DNA of 64,000 nt. Source: Pithys albifrons albifrons. Its lineage: Eukaryota > Chordata > Aves > Passeriformes > Thamnophilidae. Under the pieces are notes generated by a model that did not search any database, was not told the DNA's origin, and saw only the letters and a program-made list of their open reading frames with translations. A program made the translations under genes and the position numbers. The first letter of the stretch is position 1. Each line of letters starts with the position of its first letter. The DNA lies in contig NC_092461.1 of assembly GCF_047495875.1 (NCBI RefSeq), positions 95,424,431-95,488,430 of the forward strand, in the 5' to 3' direction. Below are positions 49,260-61,400 of the stretch, one piece after another.

Positions 49260-50066
49260 GTGAGTAGATTAACTTTCTTTAGCATGGGAATTGCTGACAG
49301 CAAAAGATCAGATGCTTTCTTTAGAAGTGTCTTAAAGATGTCTTACAGATACTTTTGGGGTGGGTCTGTGTGGAGGGGCTGTATCAGCAGAACACTTTAG
49401 GGATATTTCTCTTTACAGTTAAGTAAAACAACACCACTAAATTGCTGAAATCTAAGCATCTGCTGCTGTATGAATGACAACTGCTTTTTCATACTAGAAA
49501 ACTAGGAATGCATATGCTATTTGGCAATACTATTAGACTTTACTGAGTTTTTACTGCCATATAGCACTAATGATATAGGCTAACTTTTGTGCAGGACACT
49601 TTTTCACCTGTCCAGACAGAAGCTATGCTCCTTTTCTTTCTTCACATTTGTTTTTGTTGGAAACACCTAATAAAAAACAAACTCAGCTAAGAATGAGAAG
49701 AAAATAGGAGGTCTTTGCTACTACTAAGAATGAAGTACCAATGTTTTAGTTCATTTTTTTTCAGTGGGCATAGCAAAATTAGTGAGAGTTTTATATGTAT
49801 TACAGGGAGAAGTGGCAGCTCAGGGTTCAGGAAGATTGAGAGCTGAGGGAGATGTCCCTTTGGATATCCATAGCAGCAAGTCAAAGTCAAGGATGTTTTC
49901 CAGAGTGCTTCCAAACAGCCTTGTCGACCTAACATATGTAATCAGAGATTCACATAAGAAAACAAGGCAGAAAGCCTAAAGGGTCACACTGACCACTTGA
50001 TTCTAAAGTAACCAGCAGAAAACAATTCCTGCTGAATGATATTTTGTCTTTTCTCCTCACGTGCAG

Positions 50067-50161
50067 GAATCACTCTGTCACATCCACTCAATTTCACTGT
50101 ATGAGCTTCAAAGAAAGAATGATGCATATGAACTGAAAGGAAATTGATATCCTTTGCTGTT
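50067..50161 (+). other. Candidate second exon
   Basis: Strong acceptor (TTTTCTCCTCACGTGCAG|GA, AG at 50065-50066) followed 95 nt later by a donor-like GTAAGG at 50162. It contains an ATG at 50101 that opens only a very short frame (MSFKERMMHMN). If it is joined to the exon ending at 49259, the intron would be 807 bp. It could be a 5' UTR exon or lncRNA exon. Confidence 0.28.
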
Positions 50162-53100
50162 GTAAGGCAATGTGCATGCAGTAACCACTCACCTTGTCAC
50201 AGATTTAAGTTGTAGGTCAGAAAATAGAACAGTGTCTTCTTAAGATAATTTCCATTTTCAGTAGGCAAATTTACAACCTATGTGTCAATCTTGCTCTGAT
50301 TAAAGTCAGTGATAAAACTTATATTTTACTGAAATCACAGGAGGATCATGCTTCATTGTTGAGTATTGCACTAGCTACTCATGGTAAGGATAAATATGGA
50401 TAAAAAGGCAAGTGTAATACTTGCAATAGTTTTGGTGATGCCATCAAAAGGTTTGTTTAATAATACTAGTAGAAGTGATAGGAATTGAAAATGACAGATC
50501 TTTAAAAATCATTGTTTCGAAGTCATTCTCCATATTGGAAATGTTATTTTCTATTCCAAAAATTGAGACCGGACTAATTAAATTTTTATAAGTCTTGTGT
50601 TATAATTTTTCTATGATTCTCAAGAACTCAGTTAAAAGAGCTGCTTTTTTTTTTTAAGGTGTATTGCTACCTATATGTCAATTTGACAGGTAAAATTCAT
50701 TGCCCTGTAATTTGTACTTCACTATTCAAGACAGAATTAAATATGTTCACAGCTGTTGCAATTTTCCAACAAAAAATATAAAACTCAAATTGAGAGATGT
50801 AACTGTATTAATACTACACTCTATTCTGGTACTTAAAATTGTTGCCAAGTCTTTTTAAACTTGATGGAGTGATTTCAGCAATCAAAGTTTTTCGTGTTTA
50901 TCCTGTGAATGAAGAAGAGATTGTCTTGAAGCCATTATTGTGGAAAGTTATGTTTTGTATGCAACCAGTACATCTCACCTAAACAGAAAAAGCAGTTTGG
51001 TGATGCAGTTTGTAGAGAAAATGAGAGAAACAGCTCTGCCATATGTTTTGTACAGCTCCACAGGAAAAGTGCTTCAAGCTTTCAACATTTGCCTGCTTTT
51101 CTGCAGAAGTGACCATTCTGAAAACGCTGTCCTTCCCTCCAGACAGCAGTAGATGTGCAGGGATTTGTGCTCTACCCTAACTTGGCTATTGCTCCACAAG
51201 GATGCTGATCTCAGCAGCAGTTGCATGGTGCTGGCAGAGACGCCCTCTCATCATGGGATCAGCCAATAAGGATGATTTCATTCCCCAACTTAGCCACCAA
51301 GCAAAATGTAATAACCCAAATCCACTAGTTTAAATGTCGTCATCCACAGTGCTGCAAAAAGAACCAGACAACCTATTCTGGACACTTGACTTATGCCCTG
51401 TTACCAGGACGCGGTTTCTGAATCTGCCCAACATGGGTTGCAGGGAACCTACTGGCAGAAGCACTTAATAAGAGCCAGAAAGTAACAGGACTGACAATTT
51501 CCTCTGAGGATGAGTTTGTCTGGGAGATAAAATAAGGTAGACTAACTTCTCCTTTTGAATGATGATAACAGGACACATGAAGGGGCAACCATTACCTCAG
51601 AATTTCATTTATTATAGGGTGACACACACACACAGATTCTTGAAACTATTTTCAGAGATAAACAGAAGCACAGAACAGTTCTCCTTTTCTTTCTAATGCC
51701 CGTCTTTTGCCAATTTTGCAAACTGTTCTGCAGTTATAGGAAAACCTCACTGAAAATCAGAACTCAGTAATGACCACTGTTTAAAAAAAACACCTGATTT
51801 CTGCGCAAATCTTACGCTTATAAGAAAACTGGAATATATAGACTGGGATATAAGACTCCATAGATATATAATTTTGTGTGTCTCTTTCATGAAGTCAGAG
51901 CTATTTAACTACAGAAGGCAACTGGAGCAAAAGCCTGGAGAAAAATACAGCTCTCACTCATACCAAAATGCCTTCTGAATTCTAAGGCTTGCAGCAGGTG
52001 TTCCATGCAAATGTTATCTGCAGAAGCACTAATATTTGAACATGAATAGGGATGCCTGACTGAAAGCTAAATGCATTTCGTATGTGAGTGAGAGAGTTTA
52101 CGAAAAGTCATGTAGGAATAAATCAAAAATTTTGCTAAAGGGAGTGGGAGGGGAAGGAAAGTAAAGCAAAGGGAATGAACAAAGAGAATGTTTATAAAAG
52201 CAGTCATCATTATTTTAATAACTTTCTCCTTTTGCCTTTTAAGCACATACAAAACTACTGAATGCCAAAAGGCAAGTTATTTTCCTGACTTTCAGTGACT
52301 GATCATGACAAAAATACTCCAGTGGCATCAAGGACTACTTGCCAAGCATGACTGAACAGGAGAGGCATATCTTGAGCCGGCCCTACTATGTCTTTTCAGT
52401 GTTAAATTCTAGCAAAATTGAGCCTTGGTTACTTCAAGGAAAATGTTGTTACTAACCTCAGGAGATAGTAAAAGTACTATATGTATACTACAGCTCAAAA
52501 GAAAGCTATAAAATGATTATGTTTTAGAAAAACTAATTTTTTAATGCGTAATATGTAAATTTACTATAGAAAAGACAGGAAGTGAAGTACGCTATTTATA
52601 ATCTCTGTTCTGCAACTTTAGAAAGACTACAAAAGGGCATGGTTGGCATTGCCTTTATCCCGTAGAAAGAACTGAGAGTTGACTTGATCTCATTTACACA
52701 GTAGCTCTGTGTCAGAGCCAGGGGTAGAATGGGGCCTCCACTTCACAGTCCTCCAATTTCTCTGTACAAATACATCAATATTCATAAAAATATATGTGCT
52801 TTGAATACATAAATGACACCATAAACAACCAAGAATATTTCTCTAGAAATATATTTCTGTCACTGCAAAATAGAATGCTTCAAGTGATGGCCAGTGTATT
52901 CCACTGCTAGCAAAATGCAAACTTCTATAATTAAATTTCACACTTTTTAGTAGTAAGAATAATAGCAACATGAGGACATCATCACTATAGGTTCTGTTTC
53001 CCTATCTCATGCTAACATACTTTCGTATTAGTTAACATCTGATATGAAAATGCAAATGTCAGAGAGGTTTATGTAAGCACAAATTTTCTAGATGCTGGAT

Positions 53101-55018
53101 GGTACTCAGGTTGCTTTATTCTCCCAAACCCTGAAGGAAATAACCACCAGCTTCATGGAAATTCTGCCTGGAAGGGTATGACCGTTTCAGGCCATGCATA
53201 TTGGTACTTAGGAATTGCAATTTCTAAAAAAATACTGACAGCATTTTCCCATTGCATATAAGTATGTTGAGAAAGAGCTCCTAAACCACTTGTGCAAATT
53301 CAAAACATAATCTTTGTAAATTACACTCAAGAAAAGATTCTGTGAAATAGAAAAATTGTGAATAATACTTTTATGTTTGGGGATGGAAACAGTATGCCTT
53401 TCCATTATCTTAGACAAACTACACAACCACTTTCATAAGGAGATTATCTCAATTTAAATATTTTTAATAGTTCAGTTGAAGTCAATTAATAATGCATAAA
53501 AGCCTAATGGCAATATATACAGGCTTAATTAGATTTGCCCATTACTTTCCAAACATTATGATCTATAATATTGATAATCAGTGGTGTAGAATTTGACGTT
53601 TATATTTTGGCATCTCATAAAAAAGAGTTCAATAAAACATCAGGTTTTATAAGAGTGTTCAATAAAGGAAATTTAAAAAATATAATGACCTAACAAGTTC
53701 AATTCAAGATCCTACAAAAAAAATTGTTCTTTATTTCCTCTATATCCATCATCCAATATTTGCTCCTAAGGAGATAATGAAGAGGCAAAGCAAAAAAAGT
53801 GTGAGTTGGGGATAAGGATGAAGTTAATCCCATTACTTCTGTTTTGAAAGAAAAAGTAGTCACAGTACAAATAAAAATTAGCATTTTGAAATCCAGGACT
53901 TGTTAGTTCTATATGATTGGAAAGTATCAGTAAACTACTCATATCTGATTTTAACAAATAAAAATAGCTTCAATTTTTTGAACAGAACTGTTCTGTATAT
54001 GTACATATACATACATTTATACATGTATATATATACATATAAAGATGTAAACCCAAGAATAACTCATGCAAATTCTAAGAATGATTTTTTTTAATATATT
54101 TAGATATGGGGTTGCTTAAGTTTGCACTGCTGTTTTCTGGCTGAATTGGCTTCCTTATTTTGTTGTTTAACACAATACTTTTGCATGGTTTGCATTATTC
54201 TTTGTCATTTTAATACTGGTGGATTGAAATATCAAGCTTTACAGTGGGAAGCTATTGCAAAACAGTTCTTTCTTCTGATTTTAAGGCATAGGTGCTGGTT
54301 GTAAGTTATCTCCTGGAAATAATTTTGCCTCTGTAGTAAAAAGAAAAAAAAAATCAGGAAAACATACTTACTTCAAAAGGAAATTCTTGTAGTTGTTTAA
54401 ACTGTTTGTCAGGAGAGCTGTTTGTACTAGTCCCATATTCCGGAACCCGTATTCAGAATGACTAACATTTTGCAATAAGACTAGTCCCACTGAAGCCAGT
54501 GAAATTGCTTTTGTGCATTTCCTTTACTCAGAGTAAAAATGAGTGTTGAATCTGTGTTCTTACAATGATTCTATCTGATGAAAAAATTCTATTTCCCTCG
54601 GAGTAAACATAAAAATATTATGTTACAGAAAATATTTTCTCATTTCCTGAAAGACTTGCAATAATCTTTACATTTTCTTCCCAAAAGTAAAAGGTAATTT
54701 CTTCTAATGAGAATTCAGACTTGTTGAAAAAATGGAAATATATTTAAAAAATAATGTAGACTCCTCATTCCCTTCTGTTAATAGCATCCCATTGATTATC
54801 AGCAATTAAGCCAGACCTTGCTCTTAATGATTTCAAATTTGAGTTATGTATGACTTCTGCTAACCAAGACAGCTTTCTGGATTATATTTATACCTTTCCT
54901 AGGGGTAAGATAATAAGAAAAACTCCTTGCATTCTAAATAAAATTAATTAATCTCCTCGATTTCCTTCATGGAAATTAAACTACTTAGTCTATAAAACTG
55001 AAGATACTGTTCTTTGCT

Positions 55019-55091
55019 TAGTAGTAGCAGTAGTAGTAGTAGTAGTAGTAGTAATAGTAGTAATAGTAGTAGTACTATTATTAGCAGCAGC
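55019..55091. repeat. (TAG)n trinucleotide microsatellite
   Basis: About 70 bp of TAG repeats with AGC, TAA and TAC interruptions. Confidence 0.92.
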
Positions 55092-56522
55092 CTCAAGGCT
55101 GAGAACTCACATATCACTTAAAGTAGTGATTTTCTAATGTTTTAATAGCATTTGCCACATTTTTATAAAATCCAAGCATCTGGTAGTGTCTGTTCTTCCA
55201 GTTACTGTCCTTCTGAAAAATCTACTCATGATGGCAAACCAACCCTGCAGCAAACAAAAGGACTTTCAAATCAGAAAAAATGTTGTGTGTTTAATGTACT
55301 TCTAACCCCTTTTTAAGGCAATTAAAGAGAAGAAACTCTCAAAGAGGTTGGTACAGCTACTTTCAGCTACAAGTGGCCAAAAACCCCTACGGGTTGAGAA
55401 CCTTTCCCTGAAGCTTTCATTCAAGAAAGGGGAAAACAACACCAGTGAAGACAAAAGGGGGAATAAATTAAGAAGTGGCTAGACTGCACCACAGATTGAT
55501 TTTGGGTTTTTTTATTAAAAAAAAAAGTCATCAATACTGAAAGGTTAGATTTAATAGATAAGGATTTATGAACATACCTACGGTTGCACATTCAGAAACG
55601 CAACTGTTACCACTACTAGAATGAAAGATTTAGCACTGCTGACAATGGTACTCACTCTAATAATTTATTTGACATTTGAATTTATGCTCCTGCAATTCAC
55701 ATTTACACTTCAGAGCAAATTTTTCTAAAAGGTTCCTACAATACAGATGCACAAAAAACTAAACTAAACTTCTCAAATACAAAAAGGCCCTCTATGTTTG
55801 TTTTTTTTCTGTCCCACATATGTTGAGACTTTAGTTCATAACACTCCCTAAACTGAAAGCCTACAGGTTGAATAGATCATTAACTAGGCTTTTTTAAGGC
55901 TTGTGTTTGCAAAGCATTTATTTGATTAAATAATGAAATGCACTGTTATACACAGACACAGGACCATAATTACCTTGATTACTTAACAGATTTACTCAGT
56001 AATGTCTAGTAATATATATATATAATGATTTCAAAGAAATAGTAATGATTTCCTAAAAGTTGCATATGAGAACAAATGGTTCATGTGTAGTTTCTGTATG
56101 GTTCTATGTGTGTAACACAGTAGGAGTAGCATATATTCATAATTTCAGTTTTGACTAGAACTGAAATGGGTCTTAAGGATTAACTAGTAGAGGATTAAAG
56201 TTCTTGGTTTCATGACATAAAATAGATCTCAGCTTCTGTTTCAGAAAAAGTGTTTCACTAGTTTTTAACTGGCAGATAAACTATATAAACTCAGGATAAA
56301 GTGATACTTTTCTGAAAGTGCAGGTAGTTAGAAAGAGTAGCTATGTGCTGTGCTTATCACTGAGAACTTTTGTAAGATCTACATGTGGGAGTCCCAAAAA
56401 ATACAAAGCCAAAGCTTTGCATTTATATGCATGGAGTAACTCAGTGTAATTGTTAAAGTACATGCCTAGAGCTCCTAGAAGAAACCTTGCCAACCTGATA
56501 GAAAGCATTACTAGTTCTCTGG

Positions 56523-56563
56523 AGAAGGAAGAAGGAAGGAAGCAAGCAAGCAAGCAAGGAAGG
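56523..56563. repeat. (GGAA/GCAA)n tetranucleotide repeat
   Basis: GAAGGAAGGAAG followed by CAAGCAAGCAAGCAAGGAAGG. Purine-rich, about 40 bp. Confidence 0.85.
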
Positions 56564-56737
56564 GTTTGTCTCCAAGAAGATGGATTAACAAAGATGAAGC
56601 AGCATAGAGATTTGTGTAAACAAGGATAAGATTCTGGATTACTTGTTTTGAAATAATTTAAAATGCAATATTGTGGGTAGTTGCAATAAAAATAGAACCA
56701 AAATAAATATTGTAGTTTATCTATACCCTGTTCATGT

Positions 56738-57319
56738 TGATGCCGTGAATGACCCTTCCCCCCAAAAACAGGACTTCGAGCCACGTTAGTGTAGGGTAAG
56801 ATAAAAAGTAAAGGTCCTTTAATAACACAGGGCCTACAGCCCACAGGAATACAGGATGACATGCATGTGCCTCAGTTCTTGTTTCCATGGCTTTTATAAT
56901 AAGATCCCTCCAATCATTGCTTTACACATTTCTCAGTTCAACCCCAGTCCCACTCCTGGTCCAACCCCCTGGAATTGGGTCTGGGGTCGTCAAGACCCTC
57001 TGTCTTCATCAACTCTTCTTCCTCAGGCACACAAAGATCTCTTGGAGCTCATCCAATTCTGGCTTTTGGGTCACTCTGACCTATGTTTATGTTTCATTCT
57101 GTAGGCCTTCTGATATCCTTCAGCTCTTTACCTTGGAAAGGAGTCTAAACAAGATTAATTAACTAAAGGAATTTGAGCTCTCTGTTCTGGGACAGGGGTA
57201 GTGATAGAAAGGCATTAAACTTAAACTGTTAGAAATATTAACCCTCTAAAAATCTACAACTACTGTTTTCCTAAAATCTACAAAATGTGAAAATCAGGAC
57301 AAAAATCCCTTTGGCATCA
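56738..57319 (-). mobile_element. Solo LTR, ERV1-like, copy J (4-bp TSD)
   Basis: 582-bp LTR, TGATGCCGTGAATG...TTTGGCATCA, nearly identical along its whole length to 20932-21512 and in the same orientation. It has a perfect 4-bp duplication ATGT at 56734-56737 and 57320-57323. Minus-strand sense by the same TATAAAA/ATTAAA order as copy I. The unmutated TSD, compared with one mismatch in copy I, is compatible with this being the younger insertion, although a single base is weak evidence. Confidence 0.93.
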
Positions 57320-57323
57320 ATGT

Positions 57324-57747
57324 AAATAACATTTGAATCAGTAAATTCTACAGACTGAAAGCTGAAATCTGCGGGGGGGGGGAAAATCTTTTAAGTAACA
57401 TAAATATGGGGACATTGTGGTAGAATGGAAAATAAATGAGTCACATTAATTTTCTGCTTCCTTCACCTCTAGTTAATTCGCACTAATTAAATGTCATGCT
57501 AGTCAGCATGTGAGTTTAGTAGGCAATTAAAAAAATCTTGAAATTTCATTGGTTGCGGTGAAACATACATGTATTAATGTGTACATGTATCTATATATCG
57601 GTATCTGTGTCAATATCAACATAATTTTTAGACACAGAAGTGAAATAAAAAGGTCTAGAGATCCAGATATATCTACACATATATGTACATATATCTAGCT
57701 AAATATAACTCTACCTTTATATGTATAATGACATCAATATAAATTCA
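57324..57747. other. AT-rich spacer with G10 run and TA/CA-rich tract
   Basis: A run of ten G residues at about 57373-57382 and degenerate ATGTATATCTATAT-type sequence at 57570-57730. No gene. Confidence 0.6.
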
Positions 57748-57753
57748 CCCTTC

Positions 57754-58352
57754 TGTATTGGTTTGGCCTGGCTTCTTTGCCAAGGCCAAGCTGCCCCCTC
57801 CCCTCCCACTTTTTTAAGCGAGGGGAAAAAAAACCCGAACCACCGCAAGCCTGAAAGAAGCCCAAATGAAACTGAATTATATCAGAATATATATATGTAT
57901 ATATATATATATATATATGATATATTTATAATTATATGTACAAGTTGTACATACAATAGGGAGCTCCTGAGGGGGAAAAAGGAGGAGGAAACAGGGAGAA
58001 AAAGAAGGACAAAATAGAACAGATAAGTATAATCAAAAACCCAAGAAGTAGCACAATAAGGAACTAGTAAAATACAGTCTCACCAACTTCCCTCAAAAGA
58101 AGGCCAGCACTCTCTGATCTCCCACATGGCCGATGACAGCAGTCACTGCAACAGGCCTCAGACTCTGATAAATGAGATCAATTCAGAGACTCACTACTCC
58201 CAAACCTCACTGGAAGAAGAAGAAAAAAATTCCTATCTGTCTTCTATTTATACTCCCTTGTTACATAAAAAACCAGTGTGGAATACCTGGGAAATGGGCA
58301 TTTCCTTAGTTACAACTGGGTACTAAGGAAGGCTTGGATCAAAACTATCACA
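57754..58352 (-). mobile_element. Solo LTR, family 2-related, copy H
   Basis: About 599 bp from TGTATTGGTTTGGCCTGG to CAAAACTATCACA. The flanks CCCTTC (57748-57753) and CCCTTG (58353-58358) are a 6-bp repeat with one mismatch, or a 5-bp CCCTT with one extra base. On the minus strand TGTGATAG starts U3 and GGAGTATAAATAGAAG (about 58244-58259) is a clear TATA box, which fixes the sense strand. It contains a (TA)n run at 57887-57930. The start resembles copies F and G. Confidence 0.78.
57887..57930. repeat. (TA)n microsatellite inside LTR copy H
   Basis: About 20 TA dinucleotides with a TG and a GA interruption. Confidence 0.88.
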
Positions 58353-58483
58353 CCCTTGGTGAAGCCATGCTGGCTGTCCCTAATCACCTCTTTGTCCTCC
58401 TTATGCTTTAACAGGAGGATCTGCTTCATAATCATACTGGGCAGAGAGGTTAAGTTGACTGACCAGTAGTTCCCAGGGTCCTA
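58353..58483 (-). mobile_element. CR1 LINE fragment, RT fingers region
   Basis: The minus strand reads in one frame [12 protein letters not shown], then [15 protein letters not shown] and [11 protein letters not shown], matching the CR1 RT segment between DPGNYRPVSLT and QHGFTKGKSC. It stops exactly at the right border of LTR copy H. The expected continuation (KSCLTNL) is not recognisable on the far side of the LTR. Confidence 0.85.
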
Positions 58484-58489
58484 CTAGCA

Positions 58490-61400
58490 AATCAGCCCCA
58501 TTTTATTCTTTCAAGATATTTAGAAAAAAATTCCACTTAATTCAATATTTTTTGAGGTACAAACTTCATGAAAGAGGAACTTTTGACTAACAAGCATTAA
58601 TACAATTACATGGCATGACTGGTTGGTAACTTTCAGTGAAAAATCTGAATTCCCATAGACTTTCTACCTCATTATATGTATTGACAAAATTTGTACTTTC
58701 AGAAAATTCAAGCAATTATTTAAACATGGGCTTTTTAGCTTCTATCAGTGTTTCTCACCTCAAGGAGCAAAGATTCATAAAACCTGGAATCTTTTTGCTA
58801 CAATGCAGGTTTTGGAACAACTTCAGCCTTACTGTGAGGTCATCTAAATTATCAGCCCCCAGCAGAAAAAGCAACACCACTGATAACTTGAATTTAAATG
58901 TCCTTTAAAATGCAAATAAAAGTTGACTTCTTATTCCTACTTCTCTTAATTGTCCCAAAGTTTAGCTTTATCCTGCTAACTGGCAGGTCAAATGATGTAG
59001 TATGCTTCTTTAAACAGAAATTTCCAACCCAATGGCCTATCAAGTGTCTGAAGGACAGGAAGGATAAGGAAGGTATAGACATATTCTTTGGTTTTTTGCA
59101 GTTAGTCAGTAGTGGTTAATTCTAAGGCATGCTGAATAAAGCATTAATACCAAGCATCCAATATTTTTAAATCTTATTTATAAAAAAGACAATTGAAGAT
59201 GTCAAGACTTAAGTATGAAGGTAGTCATAGAACAAAGTCATCACCTTCATTTACAAGCAATTGCTTTCTCAGGTGTGATTGATAAACAGCAGCACCAATC
59301 CCATTCAAAAAATGATGAACTGTTATTTGCCCTGAAATATAATGGAGTTCATCTTTGAAGGCAGAATGTATTGTAATTTTTTTTTCCTCAAGAAATGGAA
59401 TGCTACCACATGGTATGTTCAACAGATGTAACTGGGAATTGATTTATCTTAATACTTTGCCAGCCATATTCATTAATAGTAGGAATGGATGTTTAAACTA
59501 GTAGTTTATCTCACTGAGAATTTAATAAGTATTTGTCAATGCTTACTTGTTTTATTGGCTAAAGTTCTATGAAACTACATGTAAAAAAAATTAAATATGC
59601 TGTAAAAACCTCAGCATTTAAATGCAAAAACATACATGCACTTTTCTTTGATGATAAATATATTTTTATATTTCTGTACATTTGTGGGCAAAGGTAAGCA
59701 TAATTTAAAAGTTGCAGTTGGAGTACTTACTCATGAGAGTCATGTACATTACAATTTCCTAAAGTGCATCTGGTAGTGAGAAGTAATACCACAAGATTCC
59801 AGTAGAAACTTAATTTACATGAAGCCAATTGCCAAAATTATTTTCTGACAGAATGACAGCATAACATTTCCAACATTTATCTCTTTTCATACTCTGTACC
59901 CCTCCCTTGGGTCTCACCTCACTGCCTTGTGGGGCAAATCTGTTTCTGCCGTGGTTTGAGCTGGAGGTATATTGAGTTTTGTGGGGGCAGAGAGACTGAA
60001 AGTAGAGGGTTCAGAGGTATCTGAGTGAACCTGAACCTGAGGGAGGCAAGGAAAAAGAGGGTGGCAACTTCACCGTAGTGTGATGTGTCAGCAAGAAAGT
60101 CCTTTCCTCTTTTTCCAGAGACCAAACTGGTATAACAAGTGTAGGAAAAGATCTTTCTCCTTAGTTCAAGTCTCACTGATCTGTTGTACAAAAGAATTAA
60201 TGTCACCATCATGTTTGTCTTAACACTTTATTAATATTAAAACAATGAAGAATTGAGAAGGTTAACATTTTCTAATGTCTGTACTCTATAATTAAGAGAA
60301 CTTCAGAAAAGGTGAAGTACTGGGCTAAAGTACGGGATCCAACCTGGCCTAAGTACCTACATCATGGACATCTATAGCTTGTCATGCTATAAGGGCAGTC
60401 ATTGATCAGGGCATTGTTGAGTTACATATACTCTTCTATGATCACTGATAGTCAATACCTGGCAAAAAGAATAATAAGAAACTAATATAAATATTAATAT
60501 TTCTGCATTTCCCCAAGATAGAAAATATTGCCTATTACTTTACCATCCGTAAATTAAAGATATTGAACCCAGTTCTCAAAGAATAGCACAAAAATATCTA
60601 GATCACTAGTGATACACCAGTTTAAGTGAGTGTTTCTTACTCTGGGAGTCTACAAACTTTTAAGAAATATATTTCTAGGAAACCTACACAAAAATTTATA
60701 GGCAAATTACAAGTAGCATGAAATCTGTCATACAGAATCCCACTTTCCTGATGGAAAATATTTATAATGTCTGTAATCTGTAGTAATCAAAATGGAAAAA
60801 AAATAGAACAGCATATGTCTACTGCATTTTCAACAGATTAGAGGTTTATAAAAAAAAGATATATGGCCTAAGTAACCTTGTTTGTGTTCATAGATTGAAA
60901 ATACCAGAGGCAAATAAAGGGAGACACTGTGAAAGGATTGAGAGTGGAGAATTTTTTTATTCATACTTTGATTTTGATATCACTAAGAAATCTGAAGGAC
61001 AAGAGAATAATCAGGAAGGCACAGATAGGGCAGTTTTAATAAAAGAGACATTTTAATCATTCCAGTTTTAATATGAAGCTATTAACAGGTTTAGAAGATT
61101 CCATGGATATAATCCTGTATTTGTTAATTTCAAGTTTTGTCTTTAACTTCATCTGAGATAAGAATAACTAAGTAATTTTCCTTCTGAATTTGAAGGTCTA
61201 TTGATTTGTTGGTACAAGAAGGCAGTGTAGTCATAGCTTATTGTTCAGTAAAAAAAACCAAAACACCAAAACACCAAACTAAAACCCCAAAAAAACCCCA
61301 AAAACCAAAACCAAACCAAAACTTCAATAACAGGCTTTTTCATAGAGCACAGAATAAAATACTGAAATCTTGAACAAGAAATACTATAACAAAAGAAAAT

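Larger units (their letters stand above)
50170..56733. other. Unannotated AT-rich stretch
   Basis: No coding exon recognised. It contains a TAG/TAA trinucleotide microsatellite (55019-55091), a TA/CA-rich tract (53998-54043) and a GAAG/CAAG repeat (56523-56563). If the 49-kb promoter is real, this could be intronic. Confidence 0.5.

Noticed and set aside
56341..56862. 173-residue minus-strand ORF, the longest frame in the window
   Set aside because: It starts inside LTR copy J and runs into a purine-rich repeat and AT-rich DNA. There is no recognisable domain and the composition is erratic.
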